In this document: one piece after another, positions 28,935 to 37,482 of the stretch
How the letters are laid out: every line of letters starts with the position of its first letter
Numbering within the stretch: the first letter of the stretch is position 1
NCBI GenBank assembly: GCA_963733395.1
Contig: CAVTCZ010000021.1
Coordinates: 208,889 to 272,888, forward strand
DNA from: JADKAV01 sp963733395
GTDB taxonomy: Bacteria > Actinomycetota > Actinomycetes > S36-B12 > UBA10799
Direction: 5' to 3'
DNA length: 64,000 nt
Translations under genes and position numbers: made by a program
Notes under the pieces: model-generated
Database searches by the model: none
What the model was told of the DNA's origin: nothing
What the model saw: only the letters and a program-made list of their open reading frames with translations

Positions 28935-30328
28935 GGGACACGCTCCGTCGAGGTGGGGACGGACCAGGGCTGGAAGGCCCGGCCCTCGAACACGAACACA
29001 CGCGAGAACAACTCGTAGTATTCCAGGCGCAGTGCCTGGACACCGGCCACGACGCCCTCCAGCACGAAGGTCAGAACGTTGCCGGCCACGAACACCAGCG
29101 CTGCGGCGAGGACCGCCAGCCCACCTGCTGCCCAGAGCCCGGTCGTGGCATCCCAGACCAGGGCCAGCAGGGCGGCGTGGGCCAGGCCGAACGCCGCCAG
29201 CCGCGCGAACGAGACGACATTGGTGCCCAGCCGGATCACGCCGTCGAACAACTCCACCCCGGCCTCGGCGGCACCGGCCACACCGCCGCCGGACGCTGCC
29301 AGCAGACCCACGTAGGCCAGCAGCAAACCGGCCACCGCGACGGCCACCCCGACGGCCACCAGCCAGGAAACCCCGGCGTAGGCCCCCAGCGCGAGCAGGC
29401 CGACGCCGAGGAACAGCGCGGCCCCCGCCACCCCGGACGTCGCCACGAGCGCGGCCCGCCACCCGCCCTCGCGCCAGCGGTTCACGATTCCCAGCACGTA
29501 GGCCCCGCCCAGCAGGGTGGCACCGATCCCCACGGCCACCTCGAGCAGCAGTATCGGCTCCTCGAGCGGCTTGATCCACAGGGTCGGTAGCACCTCGGTG
29601 GGCCCGAAGAACTCGCCGAAGAGCACCCCGAACAGGATCGCGGAGACCGCGGCGCCGACCACGAACGGCCAGATCCGGCGCACGCCCGCGAGCCGCTCGA
29701 TCCGGCCGGCCCGCAGCAGCAGCCCCCCGGCCAGCAGCAACGCCCCCTGCCCGGCGTCGGCGAACATCATCCCGAACATCAGCATGAACGCCAAGCCGGC
29801 CAGCACGGTCGGGTCGACATCGGCGTACGGGACCGTCCCGTAGGTGTCCACCAGGGGCGCGAACGACCGGTTGAGCCCACCCTGGGAATGCGCGAAGGTG
29901 GGCGGATCGGTGCCCGGCGGGAAGGGCAGGGCCACGATGGCCCCGCCGTGGGGGGCCAGTGCGTCCGCGACCGGGCCGAGTTCGGAGTCCGGCACCCACC
30001 CGAGCATCCCGACGACCCGATCCCGCGGAACCCCCGCTGCCGCCCGCGCTTCCAGCTGGGCCTCACCGGCCAACAGGTCGACGCGGCCGGCCCGGGCACA
30101 CTGCTGGGGGTCGGGTCGGTCCCGGAGCAGCAGGGGGCGCAATTGCTCGGGGTGCGGGGACTGGGCCAGCAGCCGGGTGGCCTCGCCGACGTCGGTCTCG
30201 CTGACCGATTCGAGTTCGGTCACGCCCAGGGCGGCGATGGTCACCAGCACCTCGCGCAGACTCTCGCGGGGCGCCAGAACGGCCACCCGCCGCATCCGGG
30301 CCGGCGCCATCGACTCAGGCCACGGCAT
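28931..30328 (-). CDS. ntpI: V/A-type ATPase membrane subunit I (a subunit), short form
   Basis: 465 residues. The ATG at 30328 is chosen because GGAGG lies seven bases upstream; it overlaps the end of subunit C. A shortened cytosolic N-domain (~190 residues against the usual ~300) precedes seven to eight membrane segments. Family signatures FMLMFGMMFADAGQGALLL and FGVLFGEFFG are complete, and the late GVIRLGTNVVSFARLAAFGL segment holds the essential arginine of the ion half-channel. Confidence 0.92.
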   Translation of the reverse strand: MPWPESMAPARMRRVAVLAPRESLREVLVTIAALGVTELESVSETDVGEATRLLAQSPHPEQLRPLLLRDRPDPQQCARAGRVDLLAGEAQLEARAAAGVPRDRVVGMLGWVPDSELGPVADALAPHGGAIVALPFPPGTDPPTFAHSQGGLNRSFAPLVDTYGTVPYADVDPTVLAGLAFMLMFGMMFADAGQGALLLAGGLLLRAGRIERLAGVRRIWPFVVGAAVSAILFGVLFGEFFGPTEVLPTLWIKPLEEPILLLEVAVGIGATLLGGAYVLGIVNRWREGGWRAALVATSGVAGAALFLGVGLLALGAYAGVSWLVAVGVAVAVAGLLLAYVGLLAASGGGVAGAAEAGVELFDGVIRLGTNVVSFARLAAFGLAHAALLALVWDATTGLWAAGGLAVLAAALVFVAGNVLTFVLEGVVAGVQALRLEYYELFSRVFVFEGRAFQPWSVPTSTERVP

Positions 30329-31250
30329 CGAAGACCTCCAGCGCCGCGGGTGCGCGGGATCCGCCGCGGGCGGCCACCTCGAGCGCCGCCCGGACCCGCC
30401 AGGCATCCACCCCGAGCAGTGCCACCGAACCAACCACCGGTGCCGGTGTCGTGAGCGGCCTGCGCAACAGCGTGACTGCGTCTGCGCCGACCCGGCGCCA
30501 CCAGCGCGCCTCGGCCCGCCACAGGTCCGCCGGGTCCTCGGTTCCCGCCAGTGCCCAGCGGGCCTCCGGTACGAGCGCGTCGGCGAACGCCACCAGACCC
30601 CCCGCGCCGGTCCACCGGTTGCCCAGCAGCTGACTGGCCGTGCGTACCGCCTCGGGCGTCGGGTCGCACTGGCCGACGACGACTTCGCGGGCCACCACGA
30701 GGGCGGCGCCTCCGGCTGCCCACTGTCGGGCCTCCGGCACCCCGCCGGCCACGCGGGCAGCCCAGGACAGCCGCATGCCCAGGCGGATCGCGGCGGCGGT
30801 GTCCGCCCCCGGGTCCCCCCATGCCGAGCGAGCCAGTACGTCGCGGATCTCAGCGACCGACGCCGCCCGCCGCACCTGGTTCCACGCGATGCCCAGGGTG
30901 CCGAGGCGGAACGCCGGCTCCACCGAACCGCCGCCCAGCTCGCGCAGCCGCTCGTCGACGTTGGCCACCTCGAACCCACCGGCCAGCACCCGCATCATCC
31001 GGGCCGACCGGGTCGGCAGCCAGCCCGCCAGGACGCGCATGTTCCACAGGACGCAGGACACGGCAGCATGCTGGGCCTGGGCCAGGTCCTGGCCGGGTCG
31101 GACATCGTGGCCGTAGGGGGTGTCCGCCAACGCATCGACGGCCAGCGCGAGCCCGGCCCGCCCGGCCAACTCCCGCGCACCAGCCGAGCCCACCCGGCGC
31201 CGCGACATGGCCCGGGCGCGCACGCTTGCGCCCACCCACCCGCTGCTCAT
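30315..31250 (-). CDS. ntpC: V/A-type ATPase subunit C (AC39/d-like)
   Basis: 311 residues, rich in Ala and Arg, all helical. It sits at the C position of the operon and has the length and repeated three-helix-bundle look of AC39-type subunits that connect the rotor ring to the D/F stalk. Sequence conservation in this family is low. Visible features are an N-terminal SRRRVGSAGARELAG region and a central AAASVAEIRDVLARSAW repeat. Start overlaps the upstream gene (ATGA). The assignment rests mostly on position and composition. Confidence 0.7.
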   Translation of the reverse strand: MSSGWVGASVRARAMSRRRVGSAGARELAGRAGLALAVDALADTPYGHDVRPGQDLAQAQHAAVSCVLWNMRVLAGWLPTRSARMMRVLAGGFEVANVDERLRELGGGSVEPAFRLGTLGIAWNQVRRAASVAEIRDVLARSAWGDPGADTAAAIRLGMRLSWAARVAGGVPEARQWAAGGAALVVAREVVVGQCDPTPEAVRTASQLLGNRWTGAGGLVAFADALVPEARWALAGTEDPADLWRAEARWWRRVGADAVTLLRRPLTTPAPVVGSVALLGVDAWRVRAALEVAARGGSRAPAALEVFDAVA

Positions 31251-31690
31251 GGGGTCTCTCCGACCCGCGACACCAGCACAGCCCGAGCGCGCGCGACGAC
31301 TTCGGCGACCAGCGCGGGCCGGCGCGCACCAGCCTGCTCGGCCAGTGCCTCGGCCGCCCGCTGGGCATCGGCGAGGATCAGCCGGGTCTGCTCGGCTGCC
31401 CCTGCCTGCGCCGCCGCTGCCGCGTGCGCCCTTTCCGAATCGGCCGCGTGCCGTGCCGCAGCGACGATCCCGCGGGCCTGCTCAACCGACCTGTCCCGCC
31501 GTCGTTGCGCCTCACGCTCGGCATCGGACTCGATCTTCTGCGCCTCAGCCTGCGCATCGGCGAGACGCGCGAAGACGGGCTCCAACTCGGCCGAGCGTTC
31601 GGCTACCCGGTCGGCCGGCACCCCGGACAGCGAGGCAGCACCCGGCGCACCGCTTGGACGCAGTCGCTCCAAGAGATCGCGTGCACCCAT
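31247..31690 (-). CDS. Coiled-coil protein, likely V/A-type ATPase stator subunit G/H
   Basis: 147 residues from the ATG at 31690, eight bases after AAGG; GTG codons slightly upstream are alternatives. Residues ~35-130 are one long Ala/Glu/Arg heptad helix (AEAQKIESDAEREAQRRR), as in AhaH/NtpF-type stator subunits that pair with E. It is the first gene of the operon, as atpG/atpH is in many V/A operons. Order from here: G/H, C, I, K, F, E, A, B, D, stress protein, nearly all with 4-base overlaps. Confidence 0.7.
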   Translation of the reverse strand: MGARDLLERLRPSGAPGAASLSGVPADRVAERSAELEPVFARLADAQAEAQKIESDAEREAQRRRDRSVEQARGIVAAARHAADSERAHAAAAAQAGAAEQTRLILADAQRAAEALAEQAGARRPALVAEVVARARAVLVSRVGETP

Positions 31691-31892
31691 CACGCTCACC
31701 TTCCCGGGTCCGTGTACACCTGCCGGTCGGCCTTGGCCACAGGGTAATCCCTACTCGCGGGCGACCCCCGGCGGAACAGACCCGGTGCAGCGCAGGCACC
31801 ACGTGGTCGGCATAGCCCCTCACGGTCAGAAGCGATGAGTGGACGATTCCGAGCAGCAGCACCCCAAGACACCCCATGGACGTACGAATCGC

Positions 31893-31939
31893 GACTACGG
31901 ATCAGAAGGCCAGGGGTTCAGAACCCCTTCGGGCGCGCC
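31893..31939 (+). repeat. Degenerate 3' half of tRNA-Arg (putative att site)
   Basis: GACTACGGATCAGAAGG is identical to tRNA-Arg positions 17434-17450 (anticodon loop onward) and GGGCGCGCC to its acceptor end. Between them the T-arm differs but can still pair (AGGGG / CCCCT). No 5' half or D-arm precedes it, so it cannot be a tRNA. Same orientation as the intact tRNA, as expected for attL/attR. Confidence 0.75.
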
Positions 31940-32134
31940 AGTTCTGCCCCCACGCATCCAGGGTCTTCGAGGTGGAACGGGTGGCTAGGCCCCCGTGCAC
32001 TCGCGCCCGGCAGGTGGCGGACTGACGGTCCGCCGAAGGACGATTCTCAGGGCGGCCAGCGGAGTAGACTAGACTACTGGCGGCCTGGATCCGTCGAGAT
32101 CCGGCGGTGGGTGACCGCCGAGGAGATGTTCCTC

Positions 32135-32653
32135 ATGGCAACGAAGCAACTACCCATGACTGAGGCCGAGATCCGCGCCCATGCCGAAGCCGTGTTGCGG
32201 GCTATGAACGACCACGACGTCGACGGACTGTTGGAGCACCTGACAGACGATGTGGTCTGGATCGAGCCCGGACACCCGCTGCGCGGGAAGGAAGCGGTGG
32301 CGGCCCACCAGAAGGAGAAGTTCGAAGCCTTCCCCGACATGCATTTCTCATCAGATGCTGTCCCGCTGACCACGAGCCTCGATCCGCCGTGCTGCGCACG
32401 CACCTGGGATATGACGGCGACGATGCTCGGGGCCTTCCTCGGCATGCCCGCCACGGGCAGGGCGGTCAGGTTCAGCGGAACGACCGTCTGCACGTTCCGC
32501 GACGGCCTGATCAGCGAGTACCGGGTGACCTACGATCGCCTGGACCTCATGCAGCAGTTGGGCGTGCTGCCCAAGACGGACGGACTCGGGTTCAAGACGG
32601 TGGCGGTGTTCAACCTCATACTCCACCGCGACAGGAAGGCCCTGCACCGGTAA
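32135..32653 (+). CDS. SnoaL-like/NTF2-fold protein
   Basis: 172 residues from the ATG nine bases after GAGGAG. EAVLRAMNDHDVDGLLEHLTDDVVW at the N-terminus and GRAVRFSGTTVCTFRDGLIS toward the C-terminus are typical of SnoaL-type ester cyclase and NTF2-fold proteins (cone-shaped alpha+beta barrel). These act as small hydrolases, isomerases or ligand binders; the actual substrate is unknown. Single gene with an AGTAG...CTACT imperfect dyad about 65 bp upstream. Confidence 0.75.
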   Translation: MATKQLPMTEAEIRAHAEAVLRAMNDHDVDGLLEHLTDDVVWIEPGHPLRGKEAVAAHQKEKFEAFPDMHFSSDAVPLTTSLDPPCCARTWDMTATMLGAFLGMPATGRAVRFSGTTVCTFRDGLISEYRVTYDRLDLMQQLGVLPKTDGLGFKTVAVFNLILHRDRKALHR

Positions 32654-33323
32654 CGGCCAGGAGCGATCCTGGCAGTTCGAGCGGTACGGCAGCGTGCGCC
32701 CGGTTCCATGACCGGGCACTCGAGCCGATGAATGCAGCACTGCGCAAGGTCGTTTATGGCGTGAACCTCACGGCAGCCCGGCTGGGTTGCGCTCGATCTG
32801 GGCTGCGGAACGGGCGCGGGGCTGGTCATGGATCGATCAGCCTTGCGACGTCCTCACGCGCCGCCAGGCGTTGGTTGCGCAGTCGCCGCATCTCGACCCG
32901 CTTCGTCATTTGGGTTGGCCTGTAGATCTTGCCCATTGGGTACGTGACCTTCTTGACCGGCACGGATCCAGCATCTCTACTGACAGGACCGGTATAGCGA
33001 AATCCTTGACCCTGGTTCGAGCGTTGAGCGCGGCGTACCGGGAGTGGCCGCCTTTCGTGGCTGTGATCGAACGAAGGCGTGGGGTTGCGATGGCTGAGTT
33101 GTCGCAGATGGGGCGGACCGGTTCGAGCGGCTCGGAATACGAGTCTGCCGGGTGGCGGGTGGAGAGGAAGCGCAAGTTCCGTATCGACCTGGTGATGTAC
33201 GTGGTGATCAACCTCTTCTTTATCGGCGTGTGGGCAGTGACCGGGTTGCGGCATCGCAGGTATGGAAATGAACTTTCCGGGAAATTCCTACAGCAGTGGG
33301 ATCCGCCGACGGAGGGGACGTAC
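32654..33323. other. Mosaic of gene fragments
   Basis: About 670 bases with pieces of unrelated genes. Near 32730 lies MNAALRKVVYGVNLTAA, like the start of a RibD/DHFR-type reductase. Near 32785, in another frame, is VALDLGCGTGAGLVM, a methyltransferase motif I. At 33090 a truncated 2TM-domain gene begins. On the minus strand MGKIYRPTQMTKRVEMRRLR (near 32930-32830) is open but unassigned. None is complete. Confidence 0.5.
33090..33260 (+). pseudogene. Truncated 2TM-domain protein
   Basis: From the ATG at 33090 the frame reads MAELSQMGRTGSSG, then RKRKFRIDLVMYVVINLFF IGVWAVTG, the first half of the 2TM domain (usually followed by a FWPIWPxxGW motif). That second half is missing and the frame runs on, in phase, into the FAD oxidase. 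It could be read as an N-terminal membrane extension of the oxidase, but the oxidase has its own start and ribosome site. Confidence 0.5.
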
Positions 33324-34688
33324 ATGACAGCTTCGGATTCGCTCACCTCGCTCGCCGACGATCTGCCCGGCAGGGTGGTTCTGCCCAGCGACCCCTCGTG
33401 GGACGAAGTCCGGACACCGTGGAACCTGGCGGTCGACCAACAGCCGGCGGCCGTCGTGCTCCCGCGGACCGCGCAGGATGTGGCTGCCGCCGTCATGGCG
33501 GCCCGAAGTCGCGGCCTGCGGGTGGCTGCTCAGGGAACCGGACACAATGCGGCGCCCCTCAACTCCCACGGGGGTCTCGCGGACAGCCTGCTACTCAACA
33601 TGTCGCACATGCGCGGGGTGAGGGTGGACCCGCAGGCGCGAATCGCCCGCGCCGAAGCCGGCGTGCTCTGGGGCGAGCTGACGGCCGCTGCCGCGGCCCA
33701 CGGCCTTGCGGCGTTGGCCGGTTCGTCCGCGGATGTCGGCGTGGTCGGTTACACCCTCGGCGGCGGGATGAGCTGGATGGCACGAGCCCGCGGACTGGCC
33801 GCCAACCAGGTCACGGCCGTGGAGGTGGTCACCGCTGACGGGAGCCAGCGACGCGTCGACGCCACCCATGAACCGGACTTGTTCTGGGCCCTGCGCGGTG
33901 GTGGCGGCAACCTCGGCGTGGTGACGGCCATCGAGTTCCGGCTCTTCGCAGTGACCGACATCTTCGCCGGCGCCCTGTTCTGGCCCGTGGAGCGGGCAGC
34001 GGACGTGTTGCAGGCCTGGCACACCTGGGTGGACGGGGTGCCGGAGTCGGTGACGTCCGTGGCCCGGGTGTTCCATTTCCCGCCGATGCCGGAGTTGCCA
34101 GAGCCGCTGCAGGGCAACTCCTTCGTGGTCGTGGAGGCCGCGATGCTGCTGGACGACGCCGCCGCCGCCGATCTGCTCGCCGGCCTGCGCGACCTCGGTC
34201 CCGCGATGGATACTTTCGCCCGGATCCCGATGACGGACCTGGCGCTGCTGCACATGGATCCCCCGGGGCCGGTACCGGGCGTTGGCGAGGGCTGTCTGCT
34301 GGCGGATCTCGATGAGCAGACCATCACGGAGTTCGCGCGGGTCGCTGTGGCCGAGCCACTGCTGCTTTCCTGTGAGCTCCGGCACCTCGGCGGGGCCGTG
34401 GCACCGGGTCGCGTGGAAGGCGGCGCCGTGTCCGGGCTGGATGCAGGCTTCCTGCTCTTCACCGTGGGCATCGCGCCAGGCCCGGAGGCGGCCGCCGCCG
34501 TGTCGCAAGCCGTGCAGCGGGTGCACGCCACCGTGGACCGCGTCCGCGCGCCGCGCACCTTCAGCAACTTCCGGGAGTCGGCCACGGATCCGGAGTCGCT
34601 CTACGGAGGCTCGCTGGAACGGCTGCGTGCCGTGCGGGACCGCTACGACCCGGACGGACTCATGCGCGCGCACCAGCCTCTCGGCTGA
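33324..34688 (+). CDS. FAD-linked oxidase (berberine-bridge-like)
   Basis: 454 residues from the ATG six bases after GAGGGG. FAD-binding PCMH domain at residues ~35-205 with AAQGTGHNAAPL, whose histidine is the usual 8-alpha-histidyl FAD link, and VGVVGYTLGGGMSWMARARG. The second cysteine link of bicovalent family members is replaced by serine in AGSSADVG. The C-terminal BBE segment SNFRESATDPESLYGGSLER...RYDPDGLM is present. Oxidises an alcohol or amine with O2; the substrate is unknown. A 5' fragment of a near-identical gene lies at 22892-22973. Confidence 0.88.
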   Translation: MTASDSLTSLADDLPGRVVLPSDPSWDEVRTPWNLAVDQQPAAVVLPRTAQDVAAAVMAARSRGLRVAAQGTGHNAAPLNSHGGLADSLLLNMSHMRGVRVDPQARIARAEAGVLWGELTAAAAAHGLAALAGSSADVGVVGYTLGGGMSWMARARGLAANQVTAVEVVTADGSQRRVDATHEPDLFWALRGGGGNLGVVTAIEFRLFAVTDIFAGALFWPVERAADVLQAWHTWVDGVPESVTSVARVFHFPPMPELPEPLQGNSFVVVEAAMLLDDAAAADLLAGLRDLGPAMDTFARIPMTDLALLHMDPPGPVPGVGEGCLLADLDEQTITEFARVAVAEPLLLSCELRHLGGAVAPGRVEGGAVSGLDAGFLLFTVGIAPGPEAAAAVSQAVQRVHATVDRVRAPRTFSNFRESATDPESLYGGSLERLRAVRDRYDPDGLMRAHQPLG

Positions 34689-34742
34689 GGCGTCGCCGGG
34701 AGACGCGGGCGCCCACGTTTGCGACGACATGAGGGAACGGGA

Positions 34743-34844
34743 TCACGGACGAAGCACCAGCGTGGGTCGGCGCGCGGCAACGTCCACGATGGCGCTGGCG
34801 ATGATGATCCCGGCCAGGATGAGGGAGAAGGCGACGTCCGGCAT
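34743..34844 (-). CDS. Possible single-pass membrane mini-protein
   Basis: 33 residues: MPDVAFSLILAGIIIASAIV followed by DVAARRPTLVLRP. One clear membrane helix with a basic tail. There is no strong ribosome site and no family. It lies opposite the end of the FAD oxidase, next to the 60-bp tandem repeat. Weak candidate. Confidence 0.25.
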   Translation of the reverse strand: MPDVAFSLILAGIIIASAIVDVAARRPTLVLRP

Positions 34845-34885
34845 GGTGCCGGTGACAGCCGAGACCGACGTCCCGAACTGATCGT

Positions 34886-35005
34886 GACAAGCCAGTTGCA
34901 CGTCAGGCACAAAGATGGGCCGCCCCGCGGTCTTTGTGACCAGACGACAAGCCAGTTGCACGTCAGGCACAAAGATGGGCCGCCCCCGGTCCTTGTGACC
35001 ACACG
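34886..35005. repeat. Two 60-bp tandem repeats with internal hairpin
   Basis: Each unit starts GACAAGCCAGTTGCACGTCA and contains CACAAAGA...TCTTTGTG, an 8-bp stem around a GC-rich loop (one mismatch in unit 2). The two units are almost identical over 60 bases. They lie between the FAD oxidase and DUF2252 genes, both on the plus strand. Confidence 0.85.
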
Positions 35006-35260
35006 ACAACTGGGCATCGGAGTGCAGCGGTGGGGCGGTCGGGTGCTGCCCTAGGAGGTGCTGATCCGGCGGACGTCGGCCTGAGCCTTCGGCGCAGCGG
35101 CAGCGACGCGACGGGCACCTGTGCAGGCTCCGGTTCCAGATGGCGCGGCAGCCCTTGGGACGACCGTTGCGCCGGTCAGGAATCGCGTGCCAGCCGACGC
35201 CACCGGTAGCCTCCGGTCCTCGATGGTGATTGCATGATCAGCACACAACAGGAGGTTGCC
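35006..35260. other. Upstream region of the DUF2252 gene
   Basis: About 255 bases after the tandem repeats. No supported gene. An AGGAGG ribosome site at 35250-35255 decides the GTG start at 35261. Confidence 0.4.
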
Positions 35261-36677
35261 GTGGCTGAAACGCTGTGGATGAAGGATGGGAAGTTCCCCG
35301 ACGGCTACCGCACGGTGGAAGAGCGCAAGGCCGCGGGGAAGGAAGCACGCAACCAGGTCCCCAGATCCAGCCACTCGCAGTGGTCGGCCGGACCGGACCG
35401 GCGCGATCCGGTGACTCTGTTGGAGGAGCAGAACGCCGACCGGGTCGACTGGCTGGTCCCGATCCGGCACGCGCGGATGCGGGTTTCGCCGTTCACGTTC
35501 TACCGCGGCACGGCGAGGATCATGGCCTCCGATCTTGCGGGTTCACCGGTGAGCGGGCAGCACGTGCAGTTGGGCGGGGATGCGCACCTGTCCAACTTCG
35601 GCGCCTACGCGTCGAGCGAGCGGAACCTCGTGTTCGACGCCAATGACTTCGACGAGACACTGCCTGGTCCCTGGGAGTGGGATCTGAAACGACTGGCGAC
35701 GAGCTTCGTGGTCGCCGCTCAGCACCTGGGCTTCCGACGGGCGCAGCAACGCGAGGCCGCCGAGATGTCGGTCAAGGCCTATCGGCATGCGATGCACAAG
35801 CATGCGAGCGCGGGCTACCTGGACATCTGGTACGACTACCTGACCCCTGAGGCGATCGCCGACTCCGGTGACATGGAGCCCGCTGAGTTGCGCAAGCGGC
35901 TGGCACGTTTCGAGCGCAAGGCCAGGTCGCGCACCAGTCTGCAGGCCATGGAGAAGCTGACCGAGGTCGTGGACGGCAAACTGCAGATCCGCAGCGACCC
36001 GCCCCTGCTGGTGCCGCTGCGGGAACTCGCCGGACGAGTACGACCCCGCGGTGATGGAAGACGTGATCCGGCGGGGGATCGAGGACTACAAGGCGACACT
36101 GCCCGACGATCGCCGGCAACTGCTGGACCGCTTCATCGCCGTGGACATCGCCGTCAAGGTGGTCGGGGTCGGCAGTGTCGGCACCCGCTGCCTGATCATC
36201 CTGTTCGTCGGCAGAGATGGACAGGATCCGCTGTTCCTGCAGGTGAAGGAGGCCGGACCGTCGGTGCTGGCCGAGTTCCTGCAGCCCAGCGAGTACGACA
36301 ACCAGGGCCGGCGTGTGGTGGAGGGCCAGCGACTCGTCCAGGCGCAGTCGGACATCTTCCTGGGGTGGACGGAGGGCCGTGAAGGCCGGCAGTTCTACGT
36401 CCGCCAGTTGCGCGACTGGAAGGGCTCCGTCGAGGTCGAGGGCGCGACCCCCGAGCAGTTGTCCTTCTACGCGACGTTGTGCGGCAGGACACTCGCGCGG
36501 GGTCATGCCCGCTCAGGAGACCCGATCGAGATCTCGGCGTACGCCGGCCAGAGCTCTACGCTGGACCGGGCGATCACCGACTTCGCCGTGGCCTACTCCG
36601 CACAGAACCAGAAGGACTACGAGGCGTTCCTTGCGGCCATCGACAGCGGCAGGCTCCCGGTCAGCGACGTGTTCTGA
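35261..36677 (+). CDS. DUF2252 family protein, one frameshift
   Basis: Starts at the GTG five bases after AGGAGG (VAETLWMKDGKFPDGYRTVEE). DUF2252 is a kinase-like fold of unknown activity, common in actinobacteria. The family core is visible: FYRGTARIMASDL, GDAHLSNFGAYAS and FDANDFDETLPGPWEWDLKR, where the DAHxxNFG and DFDE motifs resemble aminoglycoside-kinase active sites. At about 36029 one base shifts the frame between LRELA and DEYDPAVMEDVIRRG; joined length is ~472, normal. No neighbour suggests a pathway. Confidence 0.85.
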
Positions 36678-36807
36678 GGCCGGATGAACTCGACGCCATG
36701 GTCGAACGGATCGGACTGATGCTGGTCATAGCGGCTCTTGCCCGAGTCGGCGCTGGTCGGCCCCCTCGTGCGACCGTGGGTGCTGAATCCCCGGAGGAGG
36801 CACACCC

Positions 36808-37482
36808 GTGACCGAATCGGACGGCCGAGCCGAGAGTCCGGTCCGCGGCGAGAGTCGCTGGCCCATGGCGTTGGCGGTCATGAGCGTCGGCGTTCTGCAT
36901 GCACTGCTGCCCGACGATTTCCGGGCGTCGCCGCAGTTGTTCTACCTCTACCCGAGCATCTTGCTGATCTTCCTCGTGGTGCTGGTCGTCGGCGACCCGG
37001 GCCGGATCGACCGCGACCGCCGATGGTTACGCGTCACGTCGGGGTGCCTGGTCGCCTTCATGACCTTCGTCACGGCTGCCATGACTGCCCGCCTGGTCGT
37101 CGGCATCCTGACGAACGCGCAGTTCGACAGCGCCTCCCAACTCCTGACGATCGGGGGGATCGTGTGGATCACCAACGTGATCGTCTTCGCACTCTGGTAC
37201 TGGGACATCGACGCCGGGGGGCCGGCGGCGCGGGCGATCGGCAGAACTGATGTCCGGGCGTCGTTCGTCTTCCCCGAATCGTCGGTGCCCGAACGCGTCG
37301 CACCCGGTTGGTATCCGCATTTCGTCGACTACCTGGCGGTGTCGTTCAACACCGCCTTGGCGTTCAGCCCGACCGATGTGTCAGCGATCCGGCGCTGGGC
37401 CAAGTTCCTCATGATCTTGCAGTCGCTCATCTCACTGGCGCTGGCTGCCCTGGTCCTGGCGCGGGCCATCAACATCCTGTGA
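36808..37482 (+). CDS. Membrane protein, DUF1345-like
   Basis: 224 residues from a GTG seven bases after AGGAGG. Six hydrophobic segments; the C-terminal part PHFVDYLAVSFNTALAFSPT DV followed by WAKFLMILQSLISLAL resembles the Y(W/F)DFxYxSxxxxxxxxxSD segment of DUF1345 proteins, a pore-like motif of unknown function. Intact. It lies 130 bp after DUF2252 on the same strand, possibly co-transcribed. Confidence 0.65.
   Translation: MTESDGRAESPVRGESRWPMALAVMSVGVLHALLPDDFRASPQLFYLYPSILLIFLVVLVVGDPGRIDRDRRWLRVTSGCLVAFMTFVTAAMTARLVVGILTNAQFDSASQLLTIGGIVWITNVIVFALWYWDIDAGGPAARAIGRTDVRASFVFPESSVPERVAPGWYPHFVDYLAVSFNTALAFSPTDVSAIRRWAKFLMILQSLISLALAALVLARAINIL

Larger units (their letters stand above)
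17405..31939. mobile_element. Putative old integrated island bounded by tRNA-Arg and a 3' tRNA copy
   Basis: The left end is the intact tRNA-Arg and the right end a same-orientation copy of its 3' half, 14.46 kb apart. Inside are a truncated tyrosine-integrase gene, an AbrB/PIN pair, gene remnants and the V-type ATPase operon. This matches integration into a tRNA 3' end with the displaced end left at the far side. The repeats have diverged and the integrase is broken, so the element would be fixed. Confidence 0.4.

Noticed and set aside
31880..31940. Second functional tRNA-Arg
   Set aside because: No 5' acceptor strand or D-arm precedes the anticodon-like segment, and the T-loop is altered (TTCAGAA), so it is a 3' fragment only.
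32787..34688. One long fusion of a 2TM membrane domain with the FAD oxidase
   Set aside because: The frame is continuous, but the 2TM domain is only half present, and the oxidase has its own ribosome site and ATG at 33324; the upstream part is best explained as a fragment.
35051..35470. Minus-strand gene opposite the DUF2252 start
   Set aside because: Overlaps the conserved DUF2252 N-terminus and shows no family features.
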